Of a stretch of 64,000 nucleotides of DNA, positions 62,405-64,000 are shown piece by piece. The translations under genes were made by a program, and so were the position numbers. A model generated the notes under the pieces. That model did no database searches. It was not told the origin of the DNA and was given only the letters and a program-made list of their open reading frames with translations. The first letter of the stretch is position 1; each line of letters begins with the position of its first letter. This DNA comes from Thermodesulfovibrio sp. (GTDB lineage: Bacteria > Nitrospirota > Thermodesulfovibrionia > Thermodesulfovibrionales > Thermodesulfovibrionaceae). The DNA is taken from contig DYFF01000007.1 of NCBI GenBank assembly GCA_020725335.1, forward strand, positions 62,001-126,000, in the 5' to 3' direction.

Positions 62405-63158
62405 TTATTCTCTCTCCATGACAATATATGTTACATCTATTGCCTCTTAAAAAACCAATTATTGTTAATCCAACTTCTTCTCCGATATCAATGGCAAGAG
62501 AAGTTGGTGCTGTTCTACTCACAATAATTGGAATTCTCCACTTAGCGGTTTTTAGAACCATTTCTGAAGAAATTCTTCCACTTACAAACATTATTTTACC
62601 CTGGAATGGAATTTTATTCATTAATGCCCAACCAATAACTTTATCAACTGCATTATGTCTGCCTATATCTTCACCTATAAACAATATTTTTTTCTCATCT
62701 GCTATAGCTGCAGCATGGATACAACCAGTTATTTTATATAAGTTAGATTTTAATTGAAACTCTTTAAAAAGATTAAATAAAGTATTCATATCCAACGATA
62801 TATCATCTTTAATTTTCGTTTTTAAATCTTTTATAAAACTAAAAGAAGCCATACAACCAGAGGTAATTGTTTTCCCTTCAAGAGACACAAAACCTTCAAG
62901 TATAACTTTAGCATTTATTTCTTTCTCATTGTCATATATAAATATTTTTTCAGGACACCATTCACCCTTTAAAATGCCTTCTGTCATTAAAAATCCAACT
63001 ATGAGTTCTTTAATATATATGGGAGATGCAGATAGTGACACAATTTCTTCATTATTTACATAAATTTTAATTTTTTTCTCTATGGCGATTACATCTTCGA
63101 TCTGTTCGAATATGTCAGATTGGTATTTAATTATTTTTTTATTTATAAGAGGATTCAT
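62391..63158 (-). CDS. fdhD: FdhD sulfurtransferase for molybdo-formate dehydrogenase
   Basis: 255 residues. Conserved FdhD stretches include IKELIVGFLMTEGIL, EDIGRHNAVDKVIGWAL, FVSGRISSEMVLKTA and VSRTAPTSLAIDIGEEVGLTIIGFLRG. FdhD transfers sulfur from IscS to the bis-MGD cofactor before insertion into formate dehydrogenase. The usual CxxC loop is here TSGCMASFSF, with one cysteine only. No formate dehydrogenase gene is in this window; the Mo-oxidoreductases at 8763 and 25387 are the nearest Mo enzymes. It could serve one of them or an enzyme elsewhere. The downstream pentapeptide gene overlaps by 14 bases. Confidence 0.92.
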   Translation of the reverse strand: MNPLINKKIIKYQSDIFEQIEDVIAIEKKIKIYVNNEEIVSLSASPIYIKELIVGFLMTEGILKGEWCPEKIFIYDNEKEINAKVILEGFVSLEGKTITSGCMASFSFIKDLKTKIKDDISLDMNTLFNLFKEFQLKSNLYKITGCIHAAAIADEKKILFIGEDIGRHNAVDKVIGWALMNKIPFQGKIMFVSGRISSEMVLKTAKWRIPIIVSRTAPTSLAIDIGEEVGLTIIGFLRGNRCNIYCHGERISDKK

Positions 63159-63190
63159 TAGGATGTATTTTAATCTTTATAATTTTTTTC

Positions 63191-63220
63191 TTGCAAATTA
63201 TTTTAAAAAACTGCTATTCT
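63191..63220 (+). promoter_or_regulatory. Promoter before the IscA/HesB-like gene
   Basis: TTGCAA (63191-63196) and TATTCT (63215-63220) with 18-bp spacing; AGGAGG (63241-63245 region) then lies 6 to 8 bases before GTG 63251. It would drive the IscA-like gene and hemB. Confidence 0.45.
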
Positions 63221-63250
63221 GAAAGTAGAATAAATTTTTAGGAGGTAGAT

Positions 63251-63571
63251 GTGTTTAGTGTTAGTGAAAAGGCAGCCGAGAAGGCAAAATTAATCCTCAA
63301 GAACGAGGGGAAAGAAGGGTGGGGCTTGAGAATATTCTCAGCAGAAGGATATTGCAGTCCCTCTTTTGGTCTTGATATTGATGAAAATCCACAGGAAGGC
63401 GATGAGGTTATTGAAAAGGATGGATTAAGAGTCTTTTTAGATAAACAAACCTTTGACCTTCTAAATGAAATCGAACTTGACTATTATGAAGATGAAGAAC
63501 AAGAAGGGTTCATCCTTAAAGGACCAATGCCCTCTTGCGGACCTGGTTGTGGGGGTTCCTGCGGCGTATAA
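63251..63571 (+). CDS. IscA/HesB-family Fe-S carrier-like protein
   Basis: 106 residues, GTG start preceded by AGGAGGTAG. The HesB fold elements are SEKAAEKAKLILKNEG, GWGLRIFSAEGYCSPSFGLDI and the C-terminal cysteine cluster PMPSCGPGCGGSCGV. A-type proteins carry iron or [Fe-S] clusters through three conserved cysteines; here Cys in GYCSPSF and the two or three in CGPGCGGSC are the candidates. It has one more Cys than standard IscA. It stops 3 bases before hemB, with which it forms an operon. Confidence 0.88.
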   Translation: MFSVSEKAAEKAKLILKNEGKEGWGLRIFSAEGYCSPSFGLDIDENPQEGDEVIEKDGLRVFLDKQTFDLLNEIELDYYEDEEQEGFILKGPMPSCGPGCGGSCGV

Positions 63572-63574
63572 GCG

Positions 63575-64000
63575 ATGTTTCCAGTTCATCGCCCAAGAAG
63601 ATTAAGAAAAACAGAAATCCTGAGGAAAATGGTGAGAGAGACAATCCTCACTCCTCAGGATTTTATTTATCCTATGTTTGTTGTGCCTGGAAAGAAAGTC
63701 AAAAATCCCATATCATCCATGCCAGATTGTTTTCAAGAAAGCGTAGATGAAGCTGTAAAAACAGCAAAACAAGCATTTTCACTTGGAATACCTGCAATAA
63801 TTCTCTTTGGAATCCCTGAGCATAAAGATGAAAAAGCCTCTTCTGCCCATGATGAAAAAGGCGTTGTTCAACGAGCTGTAAAAGCAATAAAAGATGTTTT
63901 ACCAGATTTGATTGTTATAACGGATGTATGTCTCTGTGAATATACTTCCCACGGTCACTGCGGAATTATTAAAAACGGCAAAGTAGACAATGATTCAACT
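63575..64000 (+). CDS. hemB: Porphobilinogen synthase (delta-aminolevulinate dehydratase), 3' end missing
   Basis: First 142 residues only; the gene runs off the window. Starts at ATG 63575, 3 bases after the IscA-like stop. [37 protein letters not shown] and [16 protein letters not shown] are HemB-typical, and [13 protein letters not shown] carries the Zn-type cysteine ligands. It condenses two aminolevulinate molecules to porphobilinogen for haem, which this cytochrome-rich organism needs in quantity. No reading-frame problem is visible up to the edge. Confidence 0.96.
   Translation, partial: MFPVHRPRRLRKTEILRKMVRETILTPQDFIYPMFVVPGKKVKNPISSMPDCFQESVDEAVKTAKQAFSLGIPAIILFGIPEHKDEKASSAHDEKGVVQRAVKAIKDVLPDLIVITDVCLCEYTSHGHCGIIKNGKVDNDST

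Noticed and set aside
63535-63750. 71-residue frame overlapping the start of hemB
   Set aside because: It is in another frame; the hemB frame has clear porphobilinogen synthase motifs from ATG 63575.

Overview
This AT-rich window reads as chromosomal DNA from a strictly anaerobic, probably thermophilic, sulfur-compound-respiring bacterium. The best guess is a Thermodesulfovibrio-like member of the Nitrospirota. The basis is: two PhsA/PsrA-type molybdo-oxidoreductases, several rhodaneses, a multiheme cytochrome c, a compact Rieske/split cytochrome b set, a complex I without its NADH-oxidising module, TauE/SafE-type permeases, and KatG with a PerR-like regulator as the only obvious oxygen defence. 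The taxonomic assignment is inference from gene content; no database search was possible.

Layout. 1-2125: 3' part of mnmE and a parvulin-type foldase lipoprotein. 2228-4279: two divergent exported rhodanese genes sharing a control region. The larger one (2895-4250) has three rhodanese domains and an in-frame UGA followed by a perfect 7-bp hairpin, so it is a candidate selenoprotein. 4286-8725: an anchored multiheme cytochrome c, then a leftward Rieske - cytochrome b6 - subunit IV operon and a TDT/SLAC1-type transporter. 8763-12826: a PsrABC/PhsABC-like respiratory complex and a small exported protein. 12832-16573: two leftward signalling genes (MEDS-PAS hybrid kinase, REC-HD-GYP). 16658-22265: a frameshifted outer-membrane-like gene, tatA, tatC, a small unknown, a divergent YchF-like GTPase, a CZB chemoreceptor, tRNA-Ser(GCU) and a DedA protein.

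22266-39470 is the most striking region. Three abutting palindromes and a -24/-12 (sigma-54) promoter precede one long run of same-strand genes: a Usp-like protein, a PhnD-like binding protein, a TauE/SafE permease split over two genes, a cytoplasmic molybdo-oxidoreductase and its four-cluster Fe-S partner. The Fe-S gene overlaps nuoB, the first gene of a complex I cluster (B-D-I-A-C-H-J-K, two MrpD/NuoL-like subunits around a small membrane protein, M, N) that lacks nuoE, F and G. A 17-bp-stem terminator closes the run. I infer that the molybdo-oxidoreductase and Fe-S protein may feed this complex I, and that a sigma-54 activator controls at least the front of the run.

39476-54881: katG and a divergent perR-like gene share a large operator-like dyad. 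A leftward group follows: MurJ, an MBL-fold hydrolase, a tandem PhnD-like lipoprotein, a membrane histidine kinase with a ten-cysteine insertion, and an NtrC-type sigma-54 activator. The last three form a binding-protein/kinase/regulator system that is a natural candidate to act on the promoter at 22358. TPR lipoprotein, mfd, a UbiA prenyltransferase and an MFS exporter lie beyond. 54944-64000: gcvH, a dihydrolipoamide dehydrogenase, a DUF401 membrane protein, enolase, an FtsB-like protein, a GH57 glycosidase, a pentapeptide-repeat protein, fdhD, an IscA/HesB-like protein and the start of hemB. No CRISPR array, transposase, phage gene or rRNA was seen, and no gene-free stretch exceeds 300 bases once the UGA in the rhodanese gene is read through.
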